Of a stretch of 64,000 nt of DNA, positions 37,930 to 46,411 are shown piece after piece (positions within the stretch are counted from its first letter, which is position 1; each line of letters begins with the position of its first letter). The notes under the pieces are model-generated. The model was not told the origin of the DNA and did no database searches. It saw nothing but the letters and a program-made list of their open reading frames with translations. The stretch comes from Paenibacillus glacialis (lineage in GTDB: Bacteria > Bacillota > Bacilli > Paenibacillales > Paenibacillaceae), in contig NZ_LVJH01000002.1 in assembly GCF_001637205.1 (NCBI RefSeq), forward strand, positions 1-64,000. Direction: 5' to 3'. The translations under genes were made by a program, and so were the position numbers.

Positions 37930-37968
37930 AAAAGGAGTTGTCACATACAATCTGTGACAACTCTTTCT
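37930..37968. terminator. Terminator of the 81-aa gene (minus), second stop for hemQ
   Basis: GAGTTGTCACA/TGTGACAACTC form an 11-bp stem with a 7-nt loop. On the minus strand CTTTTT follows; on the plus strand TTTCT. Confidence 0.8.
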
Positions 37969-37978
37969 GCATTTCATA

Positions 37979-38224
37979 CTAATCTTGCTCCGCTTGTTTC
38001 CTAGAATCAAGATACTCCGCCGTTGCTACATCCCGGGCGCGTCCCTTTTCCTTCAGCCTTTCAATCGCCGGAAGAATAAGAATGTCCACTTCTTTCTGAA
38101 TCGTATAAGCCAAATCGTAAGCATTCTGAGATTCTAAGTAAGACCCAACTTCCATTAGGGCATTATAACGGTCTAATTCTTCCCTCGTAAGTAAACCACG
38201 AACTTGAACGCTGCAATGTCTCAT
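37979..38224 (-). CDS. Uncharacterised 81-aa helical protein
   Basis: I do not recognise this family. The sequence (MRHCSVQVRGLLTREEL...) is charged and predicted largely helical, with no membrane segment, metal motif or signal. It begins 1 bp after the yumB stop, has GGAAG about 11 nt upstream and ends at a terminator, so it is the distal gene of the yumB operon. A cytosolic role linked to the NADH dehydrogenase is only a contextual guess. Confidence 0.65.
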   Translation of the reverse strand: MRHCSVQVRGLLTREELDRYNALMEVGSYLESQNAYDLAYTIQKEVDILILPAIERLKEKGRARDVATAEYLDSRKQAEQD

Positions 38225-38225
38225 A

Positions 38226-39425
38226 TTATAGAAATCTTCCTTTTTTCAGCACGAGTGTGATGCCGCCAATAGTATAGAGATATCTCATATCTACAACCTT
38301 TTTTAATTGTGCTGCACTCCAACCCTTCATGAGCTTCTTCCCCACAACAGCAACACCTTCACCTTTACCTAACGAAGCAACAGTACCCTTATTGCTGAAT
38401 TCGAAATTTCTAAGTTGTTGGTTACGGATACTAGCAACCACGTTCTGTGCACAACATACGCCTTGTTGCATAGCAATCTGCGCAGTTGGTGGATACGGGC
38501 GACCTTCTGAATTAAACATCAGGGCATTGTCACCTATAATGAATACATTGTCATGACCTGGCACGTGTAATTGATCATCTACTTTAACTCGGCCTCGCAT
38601 CGTTTCAAAACCAGCAGCTTCGATCATACGATTCCCACGAATTCCGCCAGTCCACACAACTGTAGCAGCTTTGATCTCTTCGCCAGTTGCTAGAATAACA
38701 CCCTCTGTCGTACATTCTTTGATTGCAACACCCATTTTGAAGGTTACGCCTTTTCTTCTAAGAACATCCATAGCGTATTCAACCAGTTCTGGTGCAAATC
38801 CTGGCAATGCTGTTGACGCTGCTTCAATATTATAAATGTTAACAAAGTTTGGATCCACATCATATTCTTTGCAGAGTTTAGGAATACGATCAGCTAGTTC
38901 AGCTACAAATTCAATTCCACTAAATCCAGCTCCACCAACCACGAAATTAATACGCTCTTGAGCATTTCTTTCATTCTTATATTGAGCGAATTGATATTCG
39001 ATATGTTTGCGTATTAGACGTACTGAGTTAATACTACGAATGGACATCGCATGTTCAGCAAGTCCAGGAATACCAAAGCTCTCAGGCTCTCCACCCAAAG
39101 CAATGATAAGATAGTCGTAAGAAAGTGTACCATCTTCTAATATTATTTTTCTCTCTTGAGGGCGAATCTCTTGTACTGAGGATTTCACCAAATCGATCTT
39201 GAATTCATCAATCAGATTTGAGATAGAAATACGTGTATTTTCTATAGTATCTGTACCTGCAGCAGGCATGTGTAGATGAGTTGTAAGGTAATGATATTCA
39301 TGTCGATTAACTAATGTAACGTCTGCTTCATTATACTTTAATTCTTTTTGAAGACGTTGTGCGGTTAGAATCCCTCCGTAACCAGCACCCAGTATTACTA
39401 TTTTCGGAATATTACTCATAATCAT
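38226..39425 (-). CDS. yumB: Type II NADH dehydrogenase-like protein (YumB)
   Basis: About 399 residues of the pyridine nucleotide-disulfide oxidoreductase family. The FAD motif VILGAGYGGILTAQRL is at ~9-24, the NAD motif VVGGAGFSGIEFVAEL near 162-177 and the second FAD motif VFIIGDNALM near 300. The C-terminal region could associate with the membrane. NDH-2 enzymes feed electrons to menaquinone without pumping protons. The ATG at 39425 has AAGGAG 5 nt upstream. It is divergent from yumC across 419 bp. Confidence 0.9.
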   Translation of the reverse strand: MIMSNIPKIVILGAGYGGILTAQRLQKELKYNEADVTLVNRHEYHYLTTHLHMPAAGTDTIENTRISISNLIDEFKIDLVKSSVQEIRPQERKIILEDGTLSYDYLIIALGGEPESFGIPGLAEHAMSIRSINSVRLIRKHIEYQFAQYKNERNAQERINFVVGGAGFSGIEFVAELADRIPKLCKEYDVDPNFVNIYNIEAASTALPGFAPELVEYAMDVLRRKGVTFKMGVAIKECTTEGVILATGEEIKAATVVWTGGIRGNRMIEAAGFETMRGRVKVDDQLHVPGHDNVFIIGDNALMFNSEGRPYPPTAQIAMQQGVCCAQNVVASIRNQQLRNFEFSNKGTVASLGKGEGVAVVGKKLMKGWSAAQLKKVVDMRYLYTIGGITLVLKKGRFL

Positions 39426-39771
39426 TCCTACTCCTTCCAAATTCCTCTTTATATAGTTTATAGTTCACAACCATTTATCCCGTTTATTTGTGAAAATAAA
39501 CACATTAATAAAAGGGATACTAAAACCATATCCCACTCCTGAGACACATTTCACTCTATTTTAGACCTTTTAATATTCATAATCAAAAAACTCTCATCAG
39601 ACTTGTCAAAAAGTCCGTCTATTTTTTATACACATCTGAAATACTAGCTATAATAGGAGTAAATATCAAGGGTAATTTAGAAGCAAAAAGTGGCTAATCC
39701 TCTTATTTATAAGATAAAAGTTCACATTCATCCCTGTTCCACAAAAAATCGTCGCATTCAAACTTTTCATA

Positions 39772-39803
39772 TCATAATGATCAGACTATAATGATCATTA
39801 TGA
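39772..39803 (+). promoter_or_regulatory. 12-8-12 inverted repeat upstream of yumC (possible Fur-type operator)
   Basis: TCATAATGATCA (39772-39783) and TGATCATTATGA (39792-39803) are perfect inverted arms, 42 bp before the yumC ATG. A/T-rich ATAATGATNAT-like half-sites resemble Fur-family boxes. IruO, the S. aureus relative of YumC, is iron-regulated, which makes Fur a reasonable candidate. The remaining gap (39426-39771) is A+T-rich with no other feature I can support. Confidence 0.5.
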
Positions 39804-39844
39804 ACTAAAATCAATTCACTTATTATACGGAGGTGCTTTAACTA

Positions 39845-40846
39845 ATGACATCCCCACAACTTGGTGATGAAATAACTGACTTAATCATAATCGGGGGCGG
39901 GCCCGCTGGTATGTTCGCTGCATTTTATTGTGGAATGCGTCAAGCATCTGTGACTCTTATTGAGAGTATGCCGCAACTCGGTGGTCAACTTGCTGCTCTT
40001 TATCCTGAGAAATACATCTATGATGTTGCAGGGTTCCCTAAAGTGACAGCACAAGAACTTGTAGATAACCTACTTGAACAATTGAAGATGTTTGAGCCCA
40101 ATGTACGTCTTGAAGAAAAGGTAGTCTCTGTCGTAAAAGAAGATGAACGCCATTTCATCGTTAAGACGGATCAAGGTGAATATCATTCCAAAGCAGTAAT
40201 TATTACAGCAGGTGTCGGTGCATTCGAACCCCGCAGACTTGAAATTCCAGGAGCAGAACGTTTCGAGAAAGCAAACCTACACTATTTCGTGAATGATCTA
40301 AATGCATTCAAAGGAAAAAAAGTATTGATCAATGGTGGAGGGGATTCAGCAGTAGACTGGGCACTTATGCTAGAACCTATTGCTGAACAAGTCACGTTAA
40401 TCCATCGCCGTGATAAGTTCCGTGCACATGAGCACAGTGTTGAGAACTTGATGAACTCCAAAGTAAATGTGGTAACTCCAACAGAAATCACTGAACTCCA
40501 TGGGGATAATACCATTACTAAAGTAACGCTTACACATGTTAAGACAAAAGAAACTCAGGAGATCGAAGTCGATGATGTTATCATTAACTTTGGATTCATA
40601 TCTTCCCTAGGACCCATTGCAGAATGGGGTATCGACATCGATGGTAATTCAATTATAGTTGACTCTCGTATGGAGACTAATATTCCAGGTCTTTTTGCTG
40701 CGGGGGATATCACCACTTATCCTGGTAAGTTAAAACTCATTGCTGTAGGATTTGGTGAAGCTCCAACTGCTGTTAATAATGCAAAAGTATATATTGACCC
40801 GGAAGCTCGTCTTTCCCCAGGTCACAGCAGTAACATGAAACTATAA
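39845..40846 (+). CDS. yumC: Ferredoxin/flavodoxin-NADP+ reductase, TrxR-like (YumC)
   Basis: The 333-residue flavoenzyme has the FAD motif [14 protein letters not shown] near 15, the NADPH motif [13 protein letters not shown] near 161 and [25 protein letters not shown] near 283, with no redox-active CxxC. This is the Bacillus YumC type, which reduces ferredoxin or flavodoxin. Members can also support iron release by heme oxygenases. GGAGG lies 9 nt upstream of the ATG. A strong terminator follows. Confidence 0.93.
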   Translation: MTSPQLGDEITDLIIIGGGPAGMFAAFYCGMRQASVTLIESMPQLGGQLAALYPEKYIYDVAGFPKVTAQELVDNLLEQLKMFEPNVRLEEKVVSVVKEDERHFIVKTDQGEYHSKAVIITAGVGAFEPRRLEIPGAERFEKANLHYFVNDLNAFKGKKVLINGGGDSAVDWALMLEPIAEQVTLIHRRDKFRAHEHSVENLMNSKVNVVTPTEITELHGDNTITKVTLTHVKTKETQEIEVDDVIINFGFISSLGPIAEWGIDIDGNSIIVDSRMETNIPGLFAAGDITTYPGKLKLIAVGFGEAPTAVNNAKVYIDPEARLSPGHSSNMKL

Positions 40847-40857
40847 TTTTTAAAATT

Positions 40858-40914
40858 AAAAGGGTATCCATAATTGACGATTACTACTTCAACGTCAAAT
40901 GGATACCCTTTTTA
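40858..40914 (+). terminator. Terminator of yumC
   Basis: AAAAGGGTATCCA pairs with TGGATACCCTTTTT, with GACG/CGTC inside, and ends in a T run. It begins 12 bp after the stop. Confidence 0.88.
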
Positions 40915-41013
40915 GTCTGTTATTCTCATGTATGTAAATGATGTACTCACACCTCCGGTAAACTGTGGACCACTACAATCCAACACCCAGTCGATTTCAT
41001 CATGATTTCTAAC

Positions 41014-41157
41014 CTAATACGCCAAGTTCATTTGTTGAGTTCCCAATTTACGCTTCTTTATTTCGGCTAATAGTAGCTTAATGAAATCACGTTCTAACTT
41101 TAACTCTACTGCCAGATGATAAGAATCTACCAACATCTCATCTGATAATATAGCCAT
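41014..41157 (-). CDS. sda: Sporulation histidine kinase inhibitor Sda
   Basis: The 47-residue protein MAILSDEMLVDSYHLAVELK... with ERDFIKLLLAEIKKRKLG follows the two-helix hairpin of B. subtilis Sda (LSDELLIESY...RDFIELIENEIKRRSLG). Sda blocks KinA autophosphorylation and delays sporulation while DNA replication starts or is impaired. The longer frame to 41196 is rejected because AAAGGA precedes the ATG at 41157. Upstream DnaA boxes match the known control of B. subtilis sda by DnaA. Confidence 0.93.
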   Translation of the reverse strand: MAILSDEMLVDSYHLAVELKLERDFIKLLLAEIKKRKLGTQQMNLAY

Positions 41158-41229
41158 AAATCTCACATCCTTTCCTCTTTTTCCTAAAACCATCATATCA
41201 AACTATCAATAGTAGAACAAGCGTTCCTG

Positions 41230-41329
41230 ATATCCACAGGTATCTGTGGAGAACCTGTGCATATTTTGTTAGTAACTGTCACAAAGCTTATCAAACTACG
41301 GTGAGTTATGTGGATAAATGTTATGCACA
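41230..41329. promoter_or_regulatory. Cluster of five DnaA boxes upstream of sda
   Basis: Two exact TTATNCACA boxes (41309-41317 as TGTGGATAA, 41321-41329 as TTATGCACA) and three with one mismatch (41230-41238, 41245-41253, 41256-41264) lie within 100 bp, 73 bp before the sda start. This fits DnaA control of sda. I see no AT-rich unwinding element or dnaA/dnaN beside it, so an origin is unlikely. The remainder of the 41158-41454 gap holds nothing else I can support. Confidence 0.82.
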
Positions 41330-41454
41330 GGTTAAATTTTCGTCGATCTCGAAAAAAAAATTATATTTAATAACGATTTCAGTGTTGATTTTCTAGTAAT
41401 CTATTAATTCATACCCGCTCGCTTAATATATTTAACAAGAATGTGTTCTCCATA

Positions 41455-42120
41455 CTACTGCGGGCGAGTGTTCACTTCAAAAATCCATATCTGCCCCTTC
41501 ACATCCACTCCGTAATCAAATCCAAGTTGAGTAATGCCAGGGAATTTCCTTTCCATAATCGTTGTACATATTCTTGTGAGTTTACTCATTTCTTTACGTT
41601 TAGCATCGATTGAGCCGCTGTATGATAACGACCGACGTAATCCTTCCTTACAGGTAAGCTGTGTACCTCCTTTACACAGATTTGTGACGAATAACCCAGG
41701 CTTAGCAAGGCGCCCAACCATAGCACGAAATATCCAACCCTTTCCTTCCTTAACCACCTTAACTCGGTAATCGATGGGGCGATTATTTATCGTTGCAAGA
41801 CGAATTCCCTGTTGAATTAGATAGGATCTAGGTATCTTTATTTTAAGAAGCGCACTGTACATTTCTGCAAATCTCGAGTAACTAAAGGTACGCGAACCAT
41901 GTGTTAGCTTATACCCTTGCGCATGATGTTTCATTTGTATTACCCCATTTCCCCCTGCCCCTACATCGGGCTTCACAACGACGATACCATATTGACGGAG
42001 CATCATTTGTAGGTTTGCTATCGTTAGTGGCTTAGTCATAGGAATGTATTTTGCAACTCGTGGATCCCTTAACAATACTTCTGTCTTTAGCCACTTACTT
42101 GCCAACTGCCGTCCAGACAT
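41455..42120 (-). CDS. YheC/YheD family ATP-grasp protein (short)
   Basis: About 221 residues from the ATG at 42120, which has TAGGAG 8 nt upstream; the frame extends to 42234 without a better site. ATP-grasp landmarks are IVVVKPDVGAGGNGV near 46-60, YLIQQGI and IDYRVKVVKE near 105-125, and FDYGVDVKGQIWIFEVNTRP at the C-terminus. It lacks the N-terminal domain of the longer homolog at 4827-5945 and ends right after the metal-binding motif. Spore-coat association is inferred from the family. Confidence 0.8.
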   Translation of the reverse strand: MSGRQLASKWLKTEVLLRDPRVAKYIPMTKPLTIANLQMMLRQYGIVVVKPDVGAGGNGVIQMKHHAQGYKLTHGSRTFSYSRFAEMYSALLKIKIPRSYLIQQGIRLATINNRPIDYRVKVVKEGKGWIFRAMVGRLAKPGLFVTNLCKGGTQLTCKEGLRRSLSYSGSIDAKRKEMSKLTRICTTIMERKFPGITQLGFDYGVDVKGQIWIFEVNTRPQ

Positions 42121-42316
42121 GTGACCCTCTCCTATCTTGTTGGTATAGCTATAACATACTCCCCACCGATCATTCTTTCTTGTATGATTGTCACTGCTGA
42201 ACACCTTATTATTAAGACTATTAAATTTATCCAATAACCGTAATAGAATATTGGCTTACCCTGGAATATCGGATATACTCAAATGTAGTGATTTGTAAAA
42301 GGAGGTCTACGCGAGC

Positions 42317-42529
42317 GTGGCACAGGTATTTGAAATATTGTATTGGATTGCAATCGTCGGTATGTCGGCTGCTCTTGCTTTGACGACGTTAATGATCTTT
42401 GCGATTGGGTTTAAATTTATTAAGAGCAAACGTACTGCGTTAGGATTCAGTTGCATTGGCTTTTCCATTCTTATGGCTTCATTGATCGTCTTCATGGTGA
42501 ATCATACGTTTATATTACCTGCTTCGTAG
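42317..42529 (+). CDS. Small two-span membrane protein (DUF2768-like)
   Basis: The 70-residue protein has two hydrophobic helices (about 7-35 and 43-65) joined by a basic loop (KFIKSKRT). GTG start with AAAGGAGG 11 nt upstream, and a strong terminator follows. Size and layout fit DUF2768, but I am not certain. Function unknown. Confidence 0.65.
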   Translation: MAQVFEILYWIAIVGMSAALALTTLMIFAIGFKFIKSKRTALGFSCIGFSILMASLIVFMVNHTFILPAS

Positions 42530-42545
42530 ATTAGAATCGCCACTA

Positions 42546-42600
42546 AAAAGCCACTTGATTTAAGGTGATGATAGCTTCCTTAAATCAAGTGGCTTTTATT
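42546..42600. terminator. Bidirectional terminator between the 70-aa gene and the Fe-S carrier gene
   Basis: AAAAGCCACTTGATTTAAGG and its exact complement form a 20-bp stem around a 12-nt loop, with T-rich sequence on both sides. Confidence 0.88.
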
Positions 42601-42639
42601 TTACAAACGTTGTGTTAATGTCCACACAGAAATGATTAC

Positions 42640-43002
42640 CTAACACTCGCCCTCAGGTGCTGGCTTCCCTGCATCCTTCGCAGTACGGAAGCTCGCTCCA
42701 CAACCACATGATGCCGAAGCATTCGGATTATTGATCGTAAATCCTCCAGACATACCGGATTCTTCGAAGTCAATTTCCAATCCATCGAGGTAATTCATGC
42801 TTTCTTTATCAATCACAACTTTCATATCATTCACATTCATATATATGTCATTCTCTGTTTCATCATCATCAAAACCCATTGCGTATGAAAATCCGGTACA
42901 ACCGCCGGGTTGCACACCAAGACGTAGGAACATATTCGGTGTCTCTTGTTCTGAAAGCATCTCTTTCAGCCTAACTGAAGCAGTATCGCTTATATTAATC
43001 AT
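42640..43002 (-). CDS. A-type iron-sulfur carrier (HesB/IscA, YutM-like)
   Basis: The 120-residue protein has the three ligand cysteines of A-type carriers: PGGCTGFSY near 35 and SCGCGASF near 98-100. It delivers Fe-S clusters to apo-proteins. B. subtilis YutM is the nearest relative by context and length. The C-terminal tail AGKPAPEGEC adds a further cysteine. A separate NifU-type scaffold lies 3 kb downstream. Confidence 0.9.
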   Translation of the reverse strand: MINISDTASVRLKEMLSEQETPNMFLRLGVQPGGCTGFSYAMGFDDDETENDIYMNVNDMKVVIDKESMNYLDGLEIDFEESGMSGGFTINNPNASASCGCGASFRTAKDAGKPAPEGEC

Positions 43003-43226
43003 CGTTCAACCTCCTTATTGTGTCGTAGCTCAATTATACTCCAGAACCCTAGTACCCTCAAGTCAGTCAACCTATAACATATAACCGCTAAGTAACTTTT
43101 CCCTCAACATCATATTGCGACCCTGTAATTGGCGGTCTATAATAGAAAATGAATGCAAGATCGTTAAATGTCTAGAAATATTCATATATATGATGAGATT
43201 CTGCGCCAAATGCGCGTTTTTGCACT

Positions 43227-43321
43227 GGACAATCTGGAAGCTACGCTACAAAAAACTATGCTTATGCTTCCGATGCAAGTTTTTTACGATGAACAATCTG
43301 GAAGCTTCGCTACAAAAAACT
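43227..43321 (+). repeat. 31-bp direct repeat pair upstream of mqnE
   Basis: Copies at 43227-43257 and 43291-43321 match at 29 of 31 positions (core CAATCTGGAAGCT, ending GCTACAAAAAACT). They are 64 bp apart, so any reading frame differs between copies, which argues against coding. AAAAAACT and AGTTTTTT around 43250-43286 can also pair. The second copy ends 2 bp before the mqnE ribosome binding site. The rest of the 43003-43336 gap holds no gene. Confidence 0.85.
43260..43285 (-). repeat. Dispersed intergenic repeat, copy 1
   Basis: Read on the minus strand, this 26-mer starts AAAAAACTTGCATCGGAAGC and ends ATAAGC. It matches 23 of 26 positions of 56165-56190 and shares an 18-bp core (17/18) with 46351-46368. 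Confidence 0.65.
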
Positions 43322-43336
43322 TTTAGGAGGAACTAC

Positions 43337-44443
43337 ATGTCTACACTCATTACCCCTAATACAGATAGTCGAATGGCTACTATTATAGAAAAGGTGCAAC
43401 AAGGAGAACGTTTAACTCTTGAAGATGGAGTCTACCTCTACGAGACTGATGATATATTAACGTTGGGGCAATTGGCTAATCAAGTTAACCTACGTAAAAA
43501 CGGAAAAAAAGTGTACTTTATTGAGAATATGAGTCTTTATTTCACCAATGTATGTGAATCTTATTGTGCCTTCTGTAACTTCCGCAAAGACCAGGGAGAA
43601 GAAGGATCCTATACTCTTTCGGGTGAAGAAATGGTCGAATATGTTAACCAACATATCCATCCAGGTATCAGAGAATTTCACATCGTAGGAGGGCATAATG
43701 CTCATGTACCCTTCCAATATTACGTAGACTCTTTACAGACCTTAACAGATCATTATCCTGATGTGACATTAAAGGCTTATACTGCGGCTGAAATTGAATT
43801 CTTCACACGTATTAGCGGCCTTAGTACAACGGAAGTACTTCAGCAGCTACAACAAGCTGGATTGAAATCACTTACAGGTGGTGGTGCTGAAATCTTATCC
43901 GATCAATATCGCGAAAAGATGAAGGTAGATAAAGCCAATGTTGAGCAATATTTAGACGTCCATCGTTCTGCTCATAAATTAGGAATGAAGACTCATACAA
44001 CGATGTTATACGGGTCCATTGAAAGTCACGAAGATCGCATTCGCCATATGGTCCAGATACGCGAACTTCAAGACGAAACGCAAGGATTCATGGTATTCAT
44101 ACCTTTATCCATGCAGCCGAAGAACAGAAACGCTGGTATTATGAGACGTAATTCTGCTTATGAAGATCTGAAGACCATTGCGATTAGTCGTTTAATGTTA
44201 GATAATATCGATCACATCAAAGCCTATTTCATTAATATCGGCGCTCAACTTACGCAAATGGCGCTAAGCTTCGGAGCTTCTGACGTGCATGGCACCATTA
44301 TCAAAGAGCGCATCAGTCATGCAGCAGGGGCACTTACTCCTGAAGGCTTAACACGTAAAGAATTAATATGGCTCATCAAAGGTGCTGGACGCATTCCAGT
44401 TGAACGGGATACTTTCTATAACGAGATCCAAATCTACGAGTAA
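43337..44443 (+). CDS. mqnE: Aminodeoxyfutalosine synthase (radical SAM)
   Basis: The 369-residue enzyme adds the carboxyvinyl chorismate product to a SAM-derived adenosyl radical to give aminofutalosine, in the futalosine route to menaquinone. The radical-SAM cluster CESYCAFC has Cys73, Cys77 and Cys80. HIVGGHNAHVPF and LTGGGAEIL are typical MqnE/CofH motifs. The ATG at 43337 has AGGAGG 6 nt upstream; a longer frame to 43115 runs through non-coding repeats. No mqnA, C or D is in this window, so the rest of the pathway must be elsewhere. Confidence 0.9.
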   Translation: MSTLITPNTDSRMATIIEKVQQGERLTLEDGVYLYETDDILTLGQLANQVNLRKNGKKVYFIENMSLYFTNVCESYCAFCNFRKDQGEEGSYTLSGEEMVEYVNQHIHPGIREFHIVGGHNAHVPFQYYVDSLQTLTDHYPDVTLKAYTAAEIEFFTRISGLSTTEVLQQLQQAGLKSLTGGGAEILSDQYREKMKVDKANVEQYLDVHRSAHKLGMKTHTTMLYGSIESHEDRIRHMVQIRELQDETQGFMVFIPLSMQPKNRNAGIMRRNSAYEDLKTIAISRLMLDNIDHIKAYFINIGAQLTQMALSFGASDVHGTIIKERISHAAGALTPEGLTRKELIWLIKGAGRIPVERDTFYNEIQIYE

Positions 44444-44481
44444 CATCATTCCCTGATGTAAGAGAGGATAGGAACCCACCC

Positions 44482-45543
44482 ATGAGAAAACTAGTTATTC
44501 TCGGCGGAGGATACGGAGGGCTCGCTATTATTCAAGGCCTTCTAGATGACCACCTACCGGAAGATATTCAAATGGTATTAGTCGATCGCATGCCCTTTCA
44601 AGGTCTAAAAACAGAATACTATGCCTTAGCTGCAGGTACTGCAACAGACTTAGAACTTCGTGTCTCTTTTCCCAAACACCCTCAACTTACAATCAAGTAT
44701 GGTGAGATTGCCTCGATTGATTTAGAAGGTAAACAGGTTCTTATGGAGCAGTCTGATGATATCATTTACGATTATCTTATTATTGCTCTAGGTTGTACAG
44801 ATCGTTACCATGGGATTGAAGGTGCCGAACAATTCACAAGCAGTATTCAATCCTTTTCAAATACTCGTAAGACGTATCAACAACTGAATGATGTAAAGCC
44901 TTATGGTCAAGTCAATATTATAGGGGGAGGCCTTAGTGGCGTTGAGATGGCTGCGGAACTCCGAGAAAGTAGACCCGATCTGAATATCGCTATTCTCGAC
45001 CGTCACAGTCGTGTTCTTTCTTCCTTCCCATCTAAATTATCTCTTTATGTGGAGCATTGGTTTCAATCCCACGACGTAGATACGCGTTCCCATGTTTCCG
45101 TTGATAGGATAGAAGCTGGAGGGATCTACAACGGTTCTGAGATCATACTCAGTGACGTTACCGTATGGACAGCAGGCATTCAACCCGTCCGCGTCGTACA
45201 GGATCTTCAAGTCGCCAAAGACCCGGGTGGACGAATCATTCTAAATTCCTATTCCCAAATCGCTGAGCATCCTGAAGTATACGTCATAGGTGACTGTGCC
45301 AGCCTTCCGTTAGCACCAAGCGCACAAGCTGCTGGAGCCCAAGCTGAACAAGTTGCAGAAGTTATACATTCCTTATGGCGTGGAGATACTCCTAAGTTAC
45401 ACCCACTCCGTCTAAAAGGAACACTTGGTGCGCTCGGTAAAAAAGCAGGGTTCGGACTTATGGGCAAAAAAGCCGTATTAGGTCGCGTTCCCCGCTTACT
45501 AAAAAGTGGTGTTCTTTGGATGTCTAAACGACACTTAGGTTAA
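44482..45543 (+). CDS. yutJ: NDH-2-like oxidoreductase YutJ
   Basis: The 353-residue protein has an FAD motif LVILGGGYGGLAII at 4-17, a second dinucleotide motif VNIIGGGLSGVEMA near 147 and EVYVIGDCASLPLAPSAQAAGAQAE near 270. It is a smaller relative of YumB in the NADH dehydrogenase family. Electron donor and acceptor are not established. It follows mqnE by 38 bp, probably in one operon, linking menaquinone synthesis and use. It overlaps yuzB by 4 bp at the 3' end. Confidence 0.85.
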   Translation: MRKLVILGGGYGGLAIIQGLLDDHLPEDIQMVLVDRMPFQGLKTEYYALAAGTATDLELRVSFPKHPQLTIKYGEIASIDLEGKQVLMEQSDDIIYDYLIIALGCTDRYHGIEGAEQFTSSIQSFSNTRKTYQQLNDVKPYGQVNIIGGGLSGVEMAAELRESRPDLNIAILDRHSRVLSSFPSKLSLYVEHWFQSHDVDTRSHVSVDRIEAGGIYNGSEIILSDVTVWTAGIQPVRVVQDLQVAKDPGGRIILNSYSQIAEHPEVYVIGDCASLPLAPSAQAAGAQAEQVAEVIHSLWRGDTPKLHPLRLKGTLGALGKKAGFGLMGKKAVLGRVPRLLKSGVLWMSKRHLG

Positions 45544-45794
45544 TCTAGATCCAGATCGTCCCAAGCTTCTGCTTCCTTTATCTTGGCAACAATAACATCA
45601 TATAATTCATCTGCACTCTGTGCAGTTACAATTTCGCCATCTACCATGGCGTATGGCATGAGGTAACATTGGCCACAATTCGTTAGACATCCATATTCGA
45701 CGACGTCATAATCTGGGTTGGATTCTAACTTTTCCATCACGATATCTGTGTCAAAATGCATATTGTTTGTACAAAATTCAATGATTGGTCTCAA
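45540..45794 (-). CDS. yuzB: YuzB-like protein (DUF1450)
   Basis: The 84-residue protein has an early Cys (IEFCTNN) and the cluster [21 protein letters not shown], which resembles the thioredoxin-like [2Fe-2S] ferredoxin layout of DUF1450. Redox or Fe-S handling is likely but unproved. TTG start with AGGTG about 9 nt upstream. It lies divergent from the NifU-type gene, as yuzB and yutI do in B. subtilis. Confidence 0.85.
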   Translation of the reverse strand: MRPIIEFCTNNMHFDTDIVMEKLESNPDYDVVEYGCLTNCGQCYLMPYAMVDGEIVTAQSADELYDVIVAKIKEAEAWDDLDLD

Positions 45795-45876
45795 TTCTAA
45801 TGCACCTGCTTTACTTATCTATTTTATTTTTGTGTTCATTTGTAATATAATGATGATTAGGAAGGAGTTGAACACT

Positions 45877-46122
45877 ATGAGTGAAAACGTACAGAGCACC
45901 ATGTATGATGAAGTATTAGACGTATTAGATAAACTTCGCCCATTCCTTCAACGCGATGGCGGTGACGTAGAATTGGTCGATGTCGAAGACGGTATCATAA
46001 AGCTAAGATTAATGGGTGCATGCGGCAGTTGCCCAAGCTCCACGATTACTTTGAAAGCCGGTATTGAACGTGCTCTCCTAGAAGAAGTTGAGGGCGTAGT
46101 AGAGGTTGTTCAAGTATTTTAA
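45877..46122 (+). CDS. yutI: NifU-type Fe-S scaffold (NfuA/YutI)
   Basis: The 81-residue protein is a stand-alone NifU C-terminal domain, with [15 protein letters not shown] and the cluster-binding CGSCPSS. It scaffolds or transfers Fe-S clusters. AGGAAGGAG lies 9 nt upstream of the ATG at 45877; the frame extends further upstream but overlaps the yuzB start and has no site. A strong terminator follows. Confidence 0.92.
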   Translation: MSENVQSTMYDEVLDVLDKLRPFLQRDGGDVELVDVEDGIIKLRLMGACGSCPSSTITLKAGIERALLEEVEGVVEVVQVF

Positions 46123-46158
46123 TCTAAAATCTTAGAGAAATCTTCTTAATATTTTGAG

Positions 46159-46204
46159 AAAGTCTTGGACTTCGTGATCAACGAGGCCAAGACTTTTTTT
46201 TAAT
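46159..46204 (+). terminator. Terminator of yutI
   Basis: AAGTCTTGG pairs with CCAAGACTT, with CGT/ACG inside, followed by eight T. It begins 37 bp after the stop. Confidence 0.87.
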
Positions 46205-46227
46205 ATAAGAAAGTATAAGTTTCACTT

Positions 46228-46287
46228 GAATCAATTTCATAATCGCCGATGCATCTAAATCGATTTGCGTAATTATGAAATTGATTC
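46228..46287. repeat. 16-bp perfect inverted repeat in the yutI-SDR gap
   Basis: GAATCAATTTCATAAT (46228-46243) and its complement (46272-46287) are 28 nt apart; CGC/GCG allows further pairing inside. There is no T run. A separate 8-bp hairpin (AGTGATAC-GAA-GTATCACT, 46332-46350) lies 45 bp on. Confidence 0.75.
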
Positions 46288-46350
46288 TTGATAATCTATT
46301 CCTTATATTTCCGCTGAAACGGGTGCCTTAAAGTGATACGAAGTATCACT

Positions 46351-46368
46351 AGCATCGGAAGCATAAGC
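46351..46368 (+). repeat. Dispersed intergenic repeat, copy 2 (core only)
   Basis: AGCATCGGAAGCATAAGC matches the core of the copy at 43260-43285 in 17 of 18 positions. It directly follows the 8-bp hairpin at 46332-46350. Confidence 0.6.
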
Positions 46369-46411
46369 TTATTGAACAAGGTCGACATTGCCGTTTCTAC
46401 TTGTATAAGAC

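Noticed and set aside
41230-41329. Chromosomal replication origin
   Set aside because: DnaA boxes are clustered, but there is no dnaA/dnaN and no AT-rich unwinding region; control of sda explains them.
43115-43336. N-terminal extension of mqnE
   Set aside because: The two 31-bp repeats there fall in different frames, and the ATG at 43337 has a strong AGGAGG.
45718-45876. N-terminal extension of the NifU-type protein
   Set aside because: It overlaps the yuzB start region, lacks a ribosome binding site, and the ATG at 45877 has one.
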